NCBI GenBank assembly: GCA_023488435.1
Contig: JAMDCK010000058.1
Coordinates: forward strand, 1-37,433
Direction: 5' to 3'
Source: Actinomycetota bacterium
Lineage (GTDB): Bacteria; Actinomycetota; Coriobacteriia; Anaerosomatales; UBA912
DNA length: 37,433 nucleotides
Of this stretch, positions 1 through 6,842 are shown piece by piece. The notes beneath the pieces are model-generated. The model searched no databases, was not told the origin of the DNA, and saw only the letters and a list, made by a program, of their open reading frames with translations. Each line of letters starts with the position of its first letter. Within the stretch, counting starts at the first letter, position 1. Made by a program: the position numbers and the translations under genes.

Positions 1-647
1 GCCGAGACGATCTCGCGGACGGTTTCCTGTGGGTCGGCGGCAACGCCGATGCCGGACATCACACACATCGCCGAAGCTCCGGCGCCAAATACCGCGGCGA
101 CGTCGGCCACCCCGAGCCCGCCGATCGCAGCCACTGGCACTCCGACCTCGCATATTGCGCGCAGCCCATCGAAGCCCAGCGGCTCGCGCGTCATCGTCTT
201 GAGTGTCGTCGGGCGCACGGGCCCGGAGCCGATGTAGTCGGCCCCGAGCTCGCGGGCCTCGGCAGCAAGCTCCGGACTCCACGCCGTGATGCCGAGGAAC
301 GCGTCCCACGTCGGGCGCCACAAGGTGCGGCTCTCCAGGTCGCGTTGGCCCAGGTGCAGGCCGTCGGCGCGGACCTCCATCGCGACGTCGGCGTGGTCGT
401 TCATCACGAAGGCGACGCCGCGGCAAGCGCAAAGCTCGCGGATCGCGCTGGCTATCGCGAGCAGGTCGGCACCGTGGCGGAGCTTGTCGCGGTATTGCAC
501 GACGCGCGCGCCGCCCTCGATCGCCGCAAGCGCGACATCGAGGTGTGTGCGCCCCAGCTCGGGGTGCTCGGAAGTCACGACGTAGAGGCCGCTCACGGGC
601 GAGCCGGGGCCGGCGGCGCGTGTGGCGGTGCTCGGCGAGTCGCTCAT
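1..647 (-). CDS. thiE: Thiamine phosphate synthase ThiE, 3' end cut by the window
   Basis: ThiE joins the thiazole phosphate and the HMP pyrimidine diphosphate to make thiamine phosphate in the cytoplasm. Translating the minus strand from the ATG at 647 gives a TIM-barrel protein that stays open for 215 codons to the window edge. Seen in order are GGARVVQYRDK near residue 39, NDHADVAMEVRADGLHLGQ (the diphosphate and Mg region), GADYIGSGPV followed by PTTLK, and PVAAIGGLG near the phosphate-binding end. These match the ThiE/TenI family. The start codon overlaps the thiH stop as ATGA (644-647), so the gene is probably translationally coupled and is the fifth gene of the riboswitch-controlled thi operon. 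At 215 or more residues it must be close to its C-terminus. Confidence 0.93.
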   Translation of the reverse strand, partial: MSDSPSTATRAAGPGSPVSGLYVVTSEHPELGRTHLDVALAAIEGGARVVQYRDKLRHGADLLAIASAIRELCACRGVAFVMNDHADVAMEVRADGLHLGQRDLESRTLWRPTWDAFLGITAWSPELAAEARELGADYIGSGPVRPTTLKTMTREPLGFDGLRAICEVGVPVAAIGGLGVADVAAVFGAGASAMCVMSGIGVAADPQETVREIVS

Positions 648-1771
648 CCCGCACCTCCCGCAAGCTCGGCGTCCCAATCCTTGTACGCAGGGTCGTAGCC
701 TGCCGAGCGGATCGCGGCGAAGACCTCCTCGGCGGTTCTGTGGTCCTCGACGCTGAACTGCGCCTCGTTGGCGACCTCCTCCGGGTGCAGGTAGCCGCCC
801 GGGCGCGTGCACGAACCCGCGCTCATCTGCGTGATGCCGAAGGGCAGTAGCGTGTCGCGTAGCGCCGAGGTCTCGCGGGTCGAGAGCACCAGGCCCGCGC
901 GCGGCAGGAAGATGCGGGTCGCGCAGATCGCGAGCGCGAGCTGGCGGTCGGTAACGGGCGCGGCGGCGGCGAAACCGCCTTCGGCGTGGCGCAGGCGCGG
1001 GAAGGACACGGTGACGTGCGTGCGCCAATAGCGGCGCGAGAGCCAAGCCGCGTGCAGTGCCGCGCAGAAGATGTCGCGGCGGAAGTCCGCGAGCCCCAGC
1101 AGGCAGCCGATCCCGACCCGGCGCATCCCGGCGGCAGCCCCGCGCCCGGGCGCGAGCAGGCGGGCGTCGAAGTCACTCTTGCGGCCGGAGCGATGCAGCC
1201 TCGCGTAGGTCGCACGGTCGTAAGTTTCCTGGTAGAGCGTCAGCCCGTCGACCCCGGCGGCGACCATCGTGCGGTAGCCGTCCTCGGCCATCGGGAAGAC
1301 CTCTATCGACACCGAGGCGAACATCGGACGCAGCAGCGCCACGATGCGGGCGAGCCGCGCCTCGTCAAGCGCGCGGGGCGACTCCCCGGTGAGCAGCAGC
1401 ACATGCCGAAAGCCCCGGTCGCGCAGCACTTCGGCCTCGGCTACGGCCTGCTCGTCGGTGAGTGTGGCGCGGGGCACGCGGTTGGCGGCGCTGAAGCCGC
1501 AGTAAGCGCACTCGTTGTCGCACTCGTTCGAGAGGTAGAGCGGCGCGTAGAGCCCGATCGTCCTGCCGAAGTGCCGAAGCGTGGTCTCGCGGGCGCGCCC
1601 CCCGATCTCATCGAGCATCTGCTCGGCGGCGGGCGAGAGCAGCGCGGCGAGGTCGCGCTCGGTCAGGCGTTCAGTGGCAAGCGCGCGCCTGACGTCGGCG
1701 GGGGTCGCAGAGTCGATTATCGCGGCGGCGTTGGAGCGCTCGATGCGAGCAAGCTCATCGGCGAAGGTCAC
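644..1771 (-). CDS. thiH: 2-iminoacetate synthase ThiH (radical SAM tyrosine lyase)
   Basis: ThiH cleaves tyrosine with a 5'-deoxyadenosyl radical to give 2-iminoacetate (dehydroglycine) and p-cresol, feeding the thiazole synthase ThiG. The 375-residue protein has the radical SAM cysteine cluster C84-x3-C88-x2-C91 in the context [12 protein letters not shown], which fits the ThiH/HydG branch, and a length normal for the family. It overlaps thiG by ATGA at 1768-1771 and thiE by ATGA at 644-647. Known biology: organisms using ThiH instead of the oxygen-dependent glycine oxidase ThiO are usually anaerobes or facultative anaerobes, which fits the rest of the window. HydG, the close relative, is less likely because the gene sits between thiG and thiE. 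Confidence 0.95.
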   Translation of the reverse strand: MTFADELARIERSNAAAIIDSATPADVRRALATERLTERDLAALLSPAAEQMLDEIGGRARETTLRHFGRTIGLYAPLYLSNECDNECAYCGFSAANRVPRATLTDEQAVAEAEVLRDRGFRHVLLLTGESPRALDEARLARIVALLRPMFASVSIEVFPMAEDGYRTMVAAGVDGLTLYQETYDRATYARLHRSGRKSDFDARLLAPGRGAAAGMRRVGIGCLLGLADFRRDIFCAALHAAWLSRRYWRTHVTVSFPRLRHAEGGFAAAAPVTDRQLALAICATRIFLPRAGLVLSTRETSALRDTLLPFGITQMSAGSCTRPGGYLHPEEVANEAQFSVEDHRTAEEVFAAIRSAGYDPAYKDWDAELAGGAG

Positions 1772-2577
1772 GATAGCCTCCCGAGGACGCCATCGAGCGG
1801 GCTGGATGCCACCGCCGAGTCCTGCTGCGAGCCCAGCCCGGCGAGGAAGCCCTCGCGCCCAGCGCGCACGGCTCCTGCGAAGGCGCGAGCCATGGCCGCC
1901 GGGTCGCCTGCGACCGCGATCGCGGTGTTCACGAGCACTGCGTCGGCACCGAGTTCGAGCGCTTCGGCGGCGTGCGACGGCGCGCCCAGGCCGGCGTCGA
2001 CGATCACCGGCAGCGTGGCCTGCTCGACGATGATGCCCACGGCGTCGCGGGTGCGAAGGCCCTTGTTGGTGCCGATGGGAGCGCCGAGCGGCATCACCGC
2101 GGCGGCCCCGGCCTCCTCCAGGCGCTTGGCGAGCACCGGATCCGCGCCCATGTAGGGCAGCACGGTAAAGCCTTCGGCGGCGAGGATCTCGGTCGCGCGC
2201 AGGGTCTCGATGGGATCGGGCAGAAGATAATACGGATCAGGCGTGACTTCCAGCTTGATCCACGGCTCGCATCCCGCGGCGCGCGCGAGCCGGGCGAGTC
2301 GAACGGCCTCATCGGCGTTTTGCGCACCGCTCGTGTTGGGCAGCAGCAGGAAGCGCTCGCGGTCGATGTGCGCAAGCAGGTCATCAGCCGGATCGCCGAG
2401 GTCTACCCGCCGAAGTGCCACGGTCACGATTTCGGCACCGGAGGCTTCGATCGCGGCTCGCATGAGAGTCGGCGAGCCGAACTTGCCGGTCCCCAGCAGC
2501 AGCCGGGAGCCGAAGCTCCTGCCTGCGATGACGAGTGGATCCGCCGGGGTGCGTGCGGGCGTGTGCGTCGACATCAT
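1768..2577 (-). CDS. thiG: Thiazole synthase ThiG
   Basis: ThiG condenses 1-deoxy-D-xylulose 5-phosphate, dehydroglycine and ThiS thiocarboxylate into the thiazole phosphate. The 269-residue TIM-barrel protein shows [12 protein letters not shown] near residue 24, the Schiff-base lysine in [11 protein letters not shown] (about K108), [10 protein letters not shown], and the [15 protein letters not shown] segment that binds substrate phosphate. It starts three bases after the thiS stop. Two tandem ATG codons (2577 and 2574) are both possible starts. Its frame is intact and its length is typical. Confidence 0.95.
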   Translation of the reverse strand: MMSTHTPARTPADPLVIAGRSFGSRLLLGTGKFGSPTLMRAAIEASGAEIVTVALRRVDLGDPADDLLAHIDRERFLLLPNTSGAQNADEAVRLARLARAAGCEPWIKLEVTPDPYYLLPDPIETLRATEILAAEGFTVLPYMGADPVLAKRLEEAGAAAVMPLGAPIGTNKGLRTRDAVGIIVEQATLPVIVDAGLGAPSHAAEALELGADAVLVNTAIAVAGDPAAMARAFAGAVRAGREGFLAGLGSQQDSAVASSPLDGVLGRLS

Positions 2578-2580
2578 CGT

Positions 2581-2781
2581 TCAGCCCCCCGACACGAAGC
2601 GGACGACCTCGACCGAGTCGCCCTCGGCAAGTGCGGTCGCCGCAAGCTCGTCGCGCGCGAGAACGCGGCCGTTGAGCTCGAACGCGGTCCGCTCGGCGTC
2701 GATGCCGAGCGCGTCGAGCAGTTGGGCGGCTGAGATCGCCTCGGCGAACTCGCGCACGGCCCCGTTGACTGTCAGATTCAT
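2581..2781 (-). CDS. thiS: Sulfur carrier protein ThiS
   Basis: ThiS is the ubiquitin-like sulfur carrier whose C-terminus is adenylated by ThiF and converted to a thiocarboxylate. The ATG at 2781 is preceded by a GAAGGAG Shine-Dalgarno sequence. The resulting 66-residue protein begins MNLTVNGAVREF and ends in the required Gly-Gly (FVSGG). A longer frame reaches back to 2835 but would overlap thiF and lacks a ribosome site, so it was not used. It lies between thiF and thiG in the same operon. Confidence 0.94.
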   Translation of the reverse strand: MNLTVNGAVREFAEAISAAQLLDALGIDAERTAFELNGRVLARDELAATALAEGDSVEVVRFVSGG

Positions 2782-2791
2782 GATGGCTCCT

Positions 2792-3601
2792 TCACTGGAC
2801 GGGATCCTCTCCGAGCAGCAGTCGCAAGACCGCATTGGCTTGATGGTGGGCGGCGATGCCGACCCGGGGGGCCATGAGCCCGTTGCCGACCTGCGCCGCC
2901 GAGGTGCCGTCGCCCACGACGAACAGGTCGCGCCCGGCTGCGCGGGTGCGAACGGCGTTGCCCGCCCCGAAGCCGGCGAGCCCCGAGGACGCGACCAGCG
3001 CCACGCCAGGGCGGGCCAGCCGGAACGCCTCGGCGAGCATCGCTTTCTGGCGCGCGTCGTCGAAGGCTTCGACCATCACATCCACCTCGCCGAAGAGCCC
3101 GGCGATGTTTTCCGGCGTGAGCCGGACGTGATGCGCGATGACCTCGACGGCCGGGTTGACTCGAGCGAGCGTGTGCGCGAGGGCGGTGACCTTCGGCTCG
3201 CCGATCTGGTCGACGAAGTACTGCTGCCGGTTGAGGTTGGAAGGCTCGACCACGTCGAAGTCGGCGATCACAAGCCGCCCGACCCCGGTGCGGGCAAGAG
3301 CCAGCGCCACCGATGACCCCAGGCCGCCGACGCCCGCGATCCCGACGGCCGCCGAGCGCACCTTAGCGTGGACTCCGGGCGTATGGCGGGCGACGAGCAG
3401 CGCTTCGAGCTCATCGGCAGATGGGATCTCGCCTCGGCGGATGAGCGTGAGGCGATCCTCGGCGGCGAGGATGTGGTCGGCGGGCACAGGAAAGCCGTTG
3501 ACGATCAGGATGTCGGCGTCGGGCTTGGTGCGGTCGCGCGCGAGGGCGACGGTCGCCCCGTCGGGCAGGTGCACCGGCCTCTCGTTGATGTGGATCTGCA
3601 T
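2792..3601 (-). CDS. thiF: ThiS adenylyltransferase ThiF with an N-terminal ThiS-like domain
   Basis: ThiF is an E1-like enzyme that activates the ThiS C-terminus with ATP. This 269-residue form has two parts. Residues 1 to about 60 resemble a ThiS-type beta-grasp domain (MQIHINERPVHLPDGATV, later DILIVNGFPV) but without a terminal Gly-Gly. From about residue 85 comes the Rossmann ATP site GIAGVGGLGSSVALAL with the acidic IADFDVVEPSNLNRQQY segment. This layout matches what is known as family 2 ThiF. The whole protein contains no cysteine, so it has neither the zinc-binding cysteines nor the cysteine that forms the acyl-disulfide in E. coli ThiF. It is the first gene after the TPP riboswitch and terminator. 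Confidence 0.93.
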   Translation of the reverse strand: MQIHINERPVHLPDGATVALARDRTKPDADILIVNGFPVPADHILAAEDRLTLIRRGEIPSADELEALLVARHTPGVHAKVRSAAVGIAGVGGLGSSVALALARTGVGRLVIADFDVVEPSNLNRQQYFVDQIGEPKVTALAHTLARVNPAVEVIAHHVRLTPENIAGLFGEVDVMVEAFDDARQKAMLAEAFRLARPGVALVASSGLAGFGAGNAVRTRAAGRDLFVVGDGTSAAQVGNGLMAPRVGIAAHHQANAVLRLLLGEDPVQ

Positions 3602-3640
3602 GCTGGTCTCGCTTCGACTCGTGATCGCGAGACCTCGCTG

Positions 3641-3668
3641 TAGAAAACAAAACCGCTCCTAAGAGCGG
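3641..3668 (-). terminator. Intrinsic terminator between TPP riboswitch and thiF
   Basis: On the minus strand a 6-bp stem CCGCTC/GAGCGG with loop TTAG (3668 to 3653) is followed at once by TTTTGTTTT. It sits downstream of the riboswitch and upstream of thiF, the expected position for the switched terminator of a transcription-attenuating TPP riboswitch. A second small hairpin (GGACC/GGTCC, near 3680-3695) lies between the aptamer and this stem and may take part in the switch; that role is inference. Confidence 0.8.
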
Positions 3669-3691
3669 CGATGAAGTGGGACCTGAGGTGG

Positions 3692-3802
3692 TCCTTCTCC
3701 CTGCGCCGGCATTACCCGGAACGCGCTCGTTGCGCGTCTTTCAGGTTCGAACGGTAGGAAAGTCTCACTTTCCCTCTCAGCCGCTTACAGCAGCTCCCGC
3801 GA
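3692..3802 (-). ncRNA. TPP riboswitch (THI element) controlling the thi operon
   Basis: The minus-strand leader carries the conserved TPP aptamer landmarks: GGGAGC followed by GCTGAGAGGG (the pyrimidine-binding T-loop-like segment), a variable arm with AAAGTGAGACTTT, then ACCGTTCGAACCTG, a short variable hairpin, and CCGGGTAATGCCGGCGCAGGGA (the pyrophosphate-binding arm). The order, spacing and sequences match the family. High TPP would stabilise the aptamer and allow the terminator at 3641-3668 to form, lowering expression of thiF-thiS-thiG-thiH-thiE. The aptamer ends are approximate. Confidence 0.95.
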
Positions 3803-3821
3803 TCGGTATTCAGTTGGGGGG

Positions 3822-3850
3822 ATTATAGCATGCCGCTCACCCGGTCGCCA
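3822..3850 (-). promoter_or_regulatory. Candidate promoter of the thi operon
   Basis: A perfect minus-strand TATAAT lies at 3827-3822, about 20 bases upstream of the riboswitch. At 17-bp spacing the -35 position (3850-3845) reads TGGCGA, a weak match to TTGACA that lies inside the last codons of the upstream aminotransferase gene. A start of transcription near 3815 would put the complete aptamer in the transcript. Confidence 0.6.
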
Positions 3851-5066
3851 CGGCCATGACCTTGCGGACCGCTTTGGCGGTATCGGCGATGTCGGCGTCA
3901 CCGAGCGTGGGGTGCACCAGCAGCATCACCGAGGTCTCGCCCAACTCCCTGGCGACAGGCAGCCTCTCGGCAGGGCCGAACCCGGCCTCGGTGAACGCGC
4001 GCTCGAGGTAGATCTCGGGGCACGTGCCGCTGAAGCACGGCACTCCCTCGGCGGCGATGGCGGCGATCACGCGGTCGCGGTCCCATCCGGCGGCGAGCCG
4101 CTCGGGGCGGACGTACGCGTAGTACTTGTAGTAGGCGTGGAAGGACTCGGACCCCGGGATTGCCAGGCGCAGCCCTTCGAGGCCCGCGAATGCGTCGTCG
4201 AGCATACCCGCCGAGCGCCGGCGGCGCTCCACCCACGACTCGAGTTTGCGCATCGCGAGGGATCCGAGCGCTGCCTGCATCCCGGTCATGCGCCAGTTGG
4301 TGCCGAAGGAGTCGTGCAGCCAGCGGAATCCGGTGCTCCCAGCGGGTGCCGCAGCGCGGGATCGCGCACGCGACTTGCCGTGGTCCTTGAGCGACCAGGC
4401 GCGCTCGAACAGCTCCGCGTCGGACGTGATGAGCATCCCACCCTCGCCACCGGTGGTCACGATCTTGTCCTGGCAGAAGGAGAACGAGCCGAACGCCCCA
4501 AAGGTCCCCAACGGACGCCCTTTGTACCGCCCGCCCAGCGCCTGCGCGCAATCCTCGATGACCGCGATCCCCGCTGCCGAGGCAACCTCCATGATCGGAT
4601 CCATGTCGCACGGCCAGCCTCCGAGGTGCACCACGATCACCGCGCGTGTCCTCGGCGAGAGCGCCGCCTCGATGGTCGCCGAGGTGACGTTGCCGCTTCC
4701 CGCATCGACATCGGCGATCACGGGCACGGCGCCGCGCGCCACAACAGCGCTGGCAGTCGCGATGAACGTGCGCGCTGGGACGACGACCTCGTCGCCCGCG
4801 CCGACTCCGAGCACGGCCAGGGCAGCTTCAAGCGTCACGGTGCCGTTCGCCATTGCGATCGCGTGCTCGACTCCGTGCGCTTCGGCGAACTCGGTCTCGA
4901 ACGCAACGCCGTCGTCGCCGGTCCAGTAGTTGACGCGCCCGGAGCGAAGCACCCGCGATACCGCCTCGATGTCGAGCTCGTCGAAGGCGGGCCAGGGAGG
5001 CATCGGCTCGGTGCGGACGGGACGGCCGCCTTCGGCAGCTAGTACGGGATCGTGCTCAGCAGGCAT
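3837..5066 (-). CDS. DegT/DnrJ/EryC1/StrS-family aminotransferase (nucleotide-sugar type)
   Basis: This is a PLP enzyme of the sugar aminotransferase family, which transfers an amino group (usually from glutamate) to a keto-sugar nucleotide. The ATG at 5066 has AGGAG seven bases upstream; a GTG at 5108 in the same frame lacks one. The 409-residue protein shows AIAMANGTVTLEAAL (cofactor phosphate region), DEVVVPARTFIATASAV, the PLP-binding Asp in VIEDCAQALGG (about D172) and the Schiff-base lysine in SFCQDKIVTTGGEGGM (about K201). The divergent neighbour is a PglC-like phosphoglycosyl transferase, so a role in making an amino sugar for a surface glycan is a fair inference. The exact substrate cannot be read from the sequence. 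Confidence 0.88.
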   Translation of the reverse strand: MPAEHDPVLAAEGGRPVRTEPMPPWPAFDELDIEAVSRVLRSGRVNYWTGDDGVAFETEFAEAHGVEHAIAMANGTVTLEAALAVLGVGAGDEVVVPARTFIATASAVVARGAVPVIADVDAGSGNVTSATIEAALSPRTRAVIVVHLGGWPCDMDPIMEVASAAGIAVIEDCAQALGGRYKGRPLGTFGAFGSFSFCQDKIVTTGGEGGMLITSDAELFERAWSLKDHGKSRARSRAAAPAGSTGFRWLHDSFGTNWRMTGMQAALGSLAMRKLESWVERRRRSAGMLDDAFAGLEGLRLAIPGSESFHAYYKYYAYVRPERLAAGWDRDRVIAAIAAEGVPCFSGTCPEIYLERAFTEAGFGPAERLPVARELGETSVMLLVHPTLGDADIADTAKAVRKVMAVATG

Positions 5067-5257
5067 TTTGGGTCTCCTCGGCATTGAGGTGTTGCCATCG
5101 TGCGTCACTATATCAGAGCTTGGCGAAGATGGTGGCGGCGGGTGAACCGAGGCGATTCTCCTGTAGGGTATTGCCTGTTCGCGGCAAGAAGGATGACAAT
5201 CAGCTATTGCAGGCGATCGCCTGCCCAGTGTCTCTCGCCGAAGGAGTCCGGCTGCAA

Positions 5258-5929
5258 GTGGTAAAGCGCCTCATCGACATCGCGGCGTCAGCTGCAGGCC
5301 TTCTTCTACTCTCACCGCTGCTCGCGGTCGTAGCCCTGGTGAGCCGGGCGACTTTGGGACCGGGGGTACTCTTCATCCAGCCGCGCGTGGGCCAAGGTGG
5401 CCGCATCTTTCACATCTACAAGTTCCGTACGATGACCTTGGGCGATGCCCCATCCGCCGACCTTTCCTCCGACGAGCGGCGCCTCACCAGATGGGGGAGC
5501 TTCTTGCGTCAATGGAGCATCGATGAGCTGCCAGGACTCTTCAACGTCTTGCGGGGTGACATGAGCCTAGTGGGTCCTCGGCCGCTGCTCGTTGAGTACC
5601 TGCCGCTTTACACCGCCGAGCAAGCCAGACGCCACGAGGTACTGCCTGGGATTACAGGGTGGGCCCAGGTCAACGGCCGAAACGCGGTCTCGTGGGAGGA
5701 GAAGTTCCGCCTCGACGTCTGGTATGTGGACAACCGCTCACTCGCGTTGGACTTCAAGATCCTCGCGATGACCGCAGCGAAGGTCCTCAGGCGAGACGGA
5801 ATCTCCCAGGTCGGGCACGCCACGACAGAACCCTTCCGAGGCTCCGTTCCAGGGGAGTCGCCTTCGCCCACATCGCCGGCGACGACACCTGCCGAACCCG
5901 CAAGGAAGGACCCGGATGCCGCAATCTGA
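5258..5929 (+). CDS. Undecaprenyl-phosphate sugar-1-phosphate transferase, PglC-like
   Basis: This is a monotopic phosphoglycosyl transferase that moves a sugar phosphate from a nucleotide sugar to undecaprenyl phosphate, the first membrane step of many surface glycans. The open frame runs back to 5084, but family similarity begins at MVKRLIDIAASAAGLLLLSP, so the GTG at 5258 (GAAGGAG 11 bases upstream) was chosen, giving 223 residues. The hydrophobic re-entrant helix is at 9-30, followed by KFRTM near 55, the catalytic Asp-Glu pair in SIDELPGLFNVL (about D89-E90), DMSLVGPRPL, and PGITGWAQVNGRN. A Pro/Ser/Ala-rich tail follows. It overlaps the next gene by 14 bases. Confidence 0.88.
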   Translation: MVKRLIDIAASAAGLLLLSPLLAVVALVSRATLGPGVLFIQPRVGQGGRIFHIYKFRTMTLGDAPSADLSSDERRLTRWGSFLRQWSIDELPGLFNVLRGDMSLVGPRPLLVEYLPLYTAEQARRHEVLPGITGWAQVNGRNAVSWEEKFRLDVWYVDNRSLALDFKILAMTAAKVLRRDGISQVGHATTEPFRGSVPGESPSPTSPATTPAEPARKDPDAAI

Positions 5930-6842
5930 ATCAACTGGAGCGCCCGCAACGGACTGGCGACAAGACAAGTGGATGTGGCTTTCGATCGCGGTCGCATTGC
6001 TCCTTTGGGCATCCGCGTTCGCGGGGATAAAGGCGGGGCTGGAGTCGTATGGCCCGGGTGAACTCGCCCTGCTTCGGTTCGGGACGGCATCAGTAGTGCT
6101 GGCGGTGTACGCGGCAGCCATCAAGATGAGGCTTCCTGCCAAAGAGGACCTGCCGGTCATCTTCGCGGCCGGGTTCCTCGGCATCACGACGTATCATGTC
6201 GCGCTCAACATAGGGGAGCAGACGGTAACAGCTGGCGCAGCGGCTTTGCTGATCTCGATGAGTCCGGTGTTCACCGCCATCCTTTCGGCGTTCTTCCTCA
6301 AAGAGCGGTTCACGCGATGGGGCTGGCTTGGGCTGATGATCGCGTTTTCCGGCGTCGTCCTCATCACGCTGGGGGAAGGCGGCGGCGTGAAGCTCGATCC
6401 CAACGCCTTCGTGATCCTCCTGGCTGCAATGGCCACATCCTTGTACTTCATCGTCGCGAAGCGGCCGTTGCGCAAGTATTCGGCACTCGAGTTCACCACG
6501 TGGGCGATCTGGGCGGGGACGTTGCCGATGCTCGTCTTCGCGCCTGGACTCATCGCGCAAATCCCGAACGCCGAGTGGTCCGCCACGGGGGCCGGGCTGT
6601 TCATGGGAGTGTTCCCCGGGGCCATCGCCTACATGTTGTGGAATCGCGCGCTGTCCAGCATGCCGGCGAGCTTGCTGTCGACTTTTCTCTACTTCCAGCC
6701 GGTCAATGCGATCTGGATCGCATGGCTTTGGCTCGGCGAGATTCCCACATGGCTGGCGCTGACAGGGGGAGCGATCTCGCTGGCAGGAGTGGTGATAGTC
6801 AACATGTGGGGCGTCGATGACAAGCGACCGAGGACTACCTGA
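5916..6842 (+). CDS. EamA/DMT-family transporter
   Basis: This 308-residue inner-membrane protein has about ten hydrophobic segments arranged as two homologous EamA halves. The first half opens with MWLSIAVALLLWASAFAG and includes AALLISMSPVFTAIL; the second includes GAIAYMLWNRALSSMPAS and ends with AISLAGVVIVNMWG. The family exports or imports small metabolites and amino acids, and the substrate is not predictable here. It starts inside the last codons of the PglC-like gene (14-base overlap), suggesting co-transcription. It ends inside the 3' end of the convergent CWB2/zincin gene, so the two reading frames overlap tail to tail by 8 bases. Confidence 0.88.
   Translation: MPQSESTGAPATDWRQDKWMWLSIAVALLLWASAFAGIKAGLESYGPGELALLRFGTASVVLAVYAAAIKMRLPAKEDLPVIFAAGFLGITTYHVALNIGEQTVTAGAAALLISMSPVFTAILSAFFLKERFTRWGWLGLMIAFSGVVLITLGEGGGVKLDPNAFVILLAAMATSLYFIVAKRPLRKYSALEFTTWAIWAGTLPMLVFAPGLIAQIPNAEWSATGAGLFMGVFPGAIAYMLWNRALSSMPASLLSTFLYFQPVNAIWIAWLWLGEIPTWLALTGGAISLAGVVIVNMWGVDDKRPRTT

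Noticed and set aside
986-2155. Long plus-strand frame of 389 codons opposite thiH and thiG
   Set aside because: It is the antisense shadow of two well-supported thi genes in GC-rich DNA, and its product has no recognisable motif.
2782-2835. Longer ThiS with 18 extra N-terminal residues
   Set aside because: It overlaps thiF, has no ribosome site, and ThiS proteins are about 66 residues.
3912-5042. Plus-strand frame of 376 codons opposite the aminotransferase
   Set aside because: Antisense shadow of a gene with clear PLP motifs; composition is Arg/Gly/His-rich as expected of a shadow.
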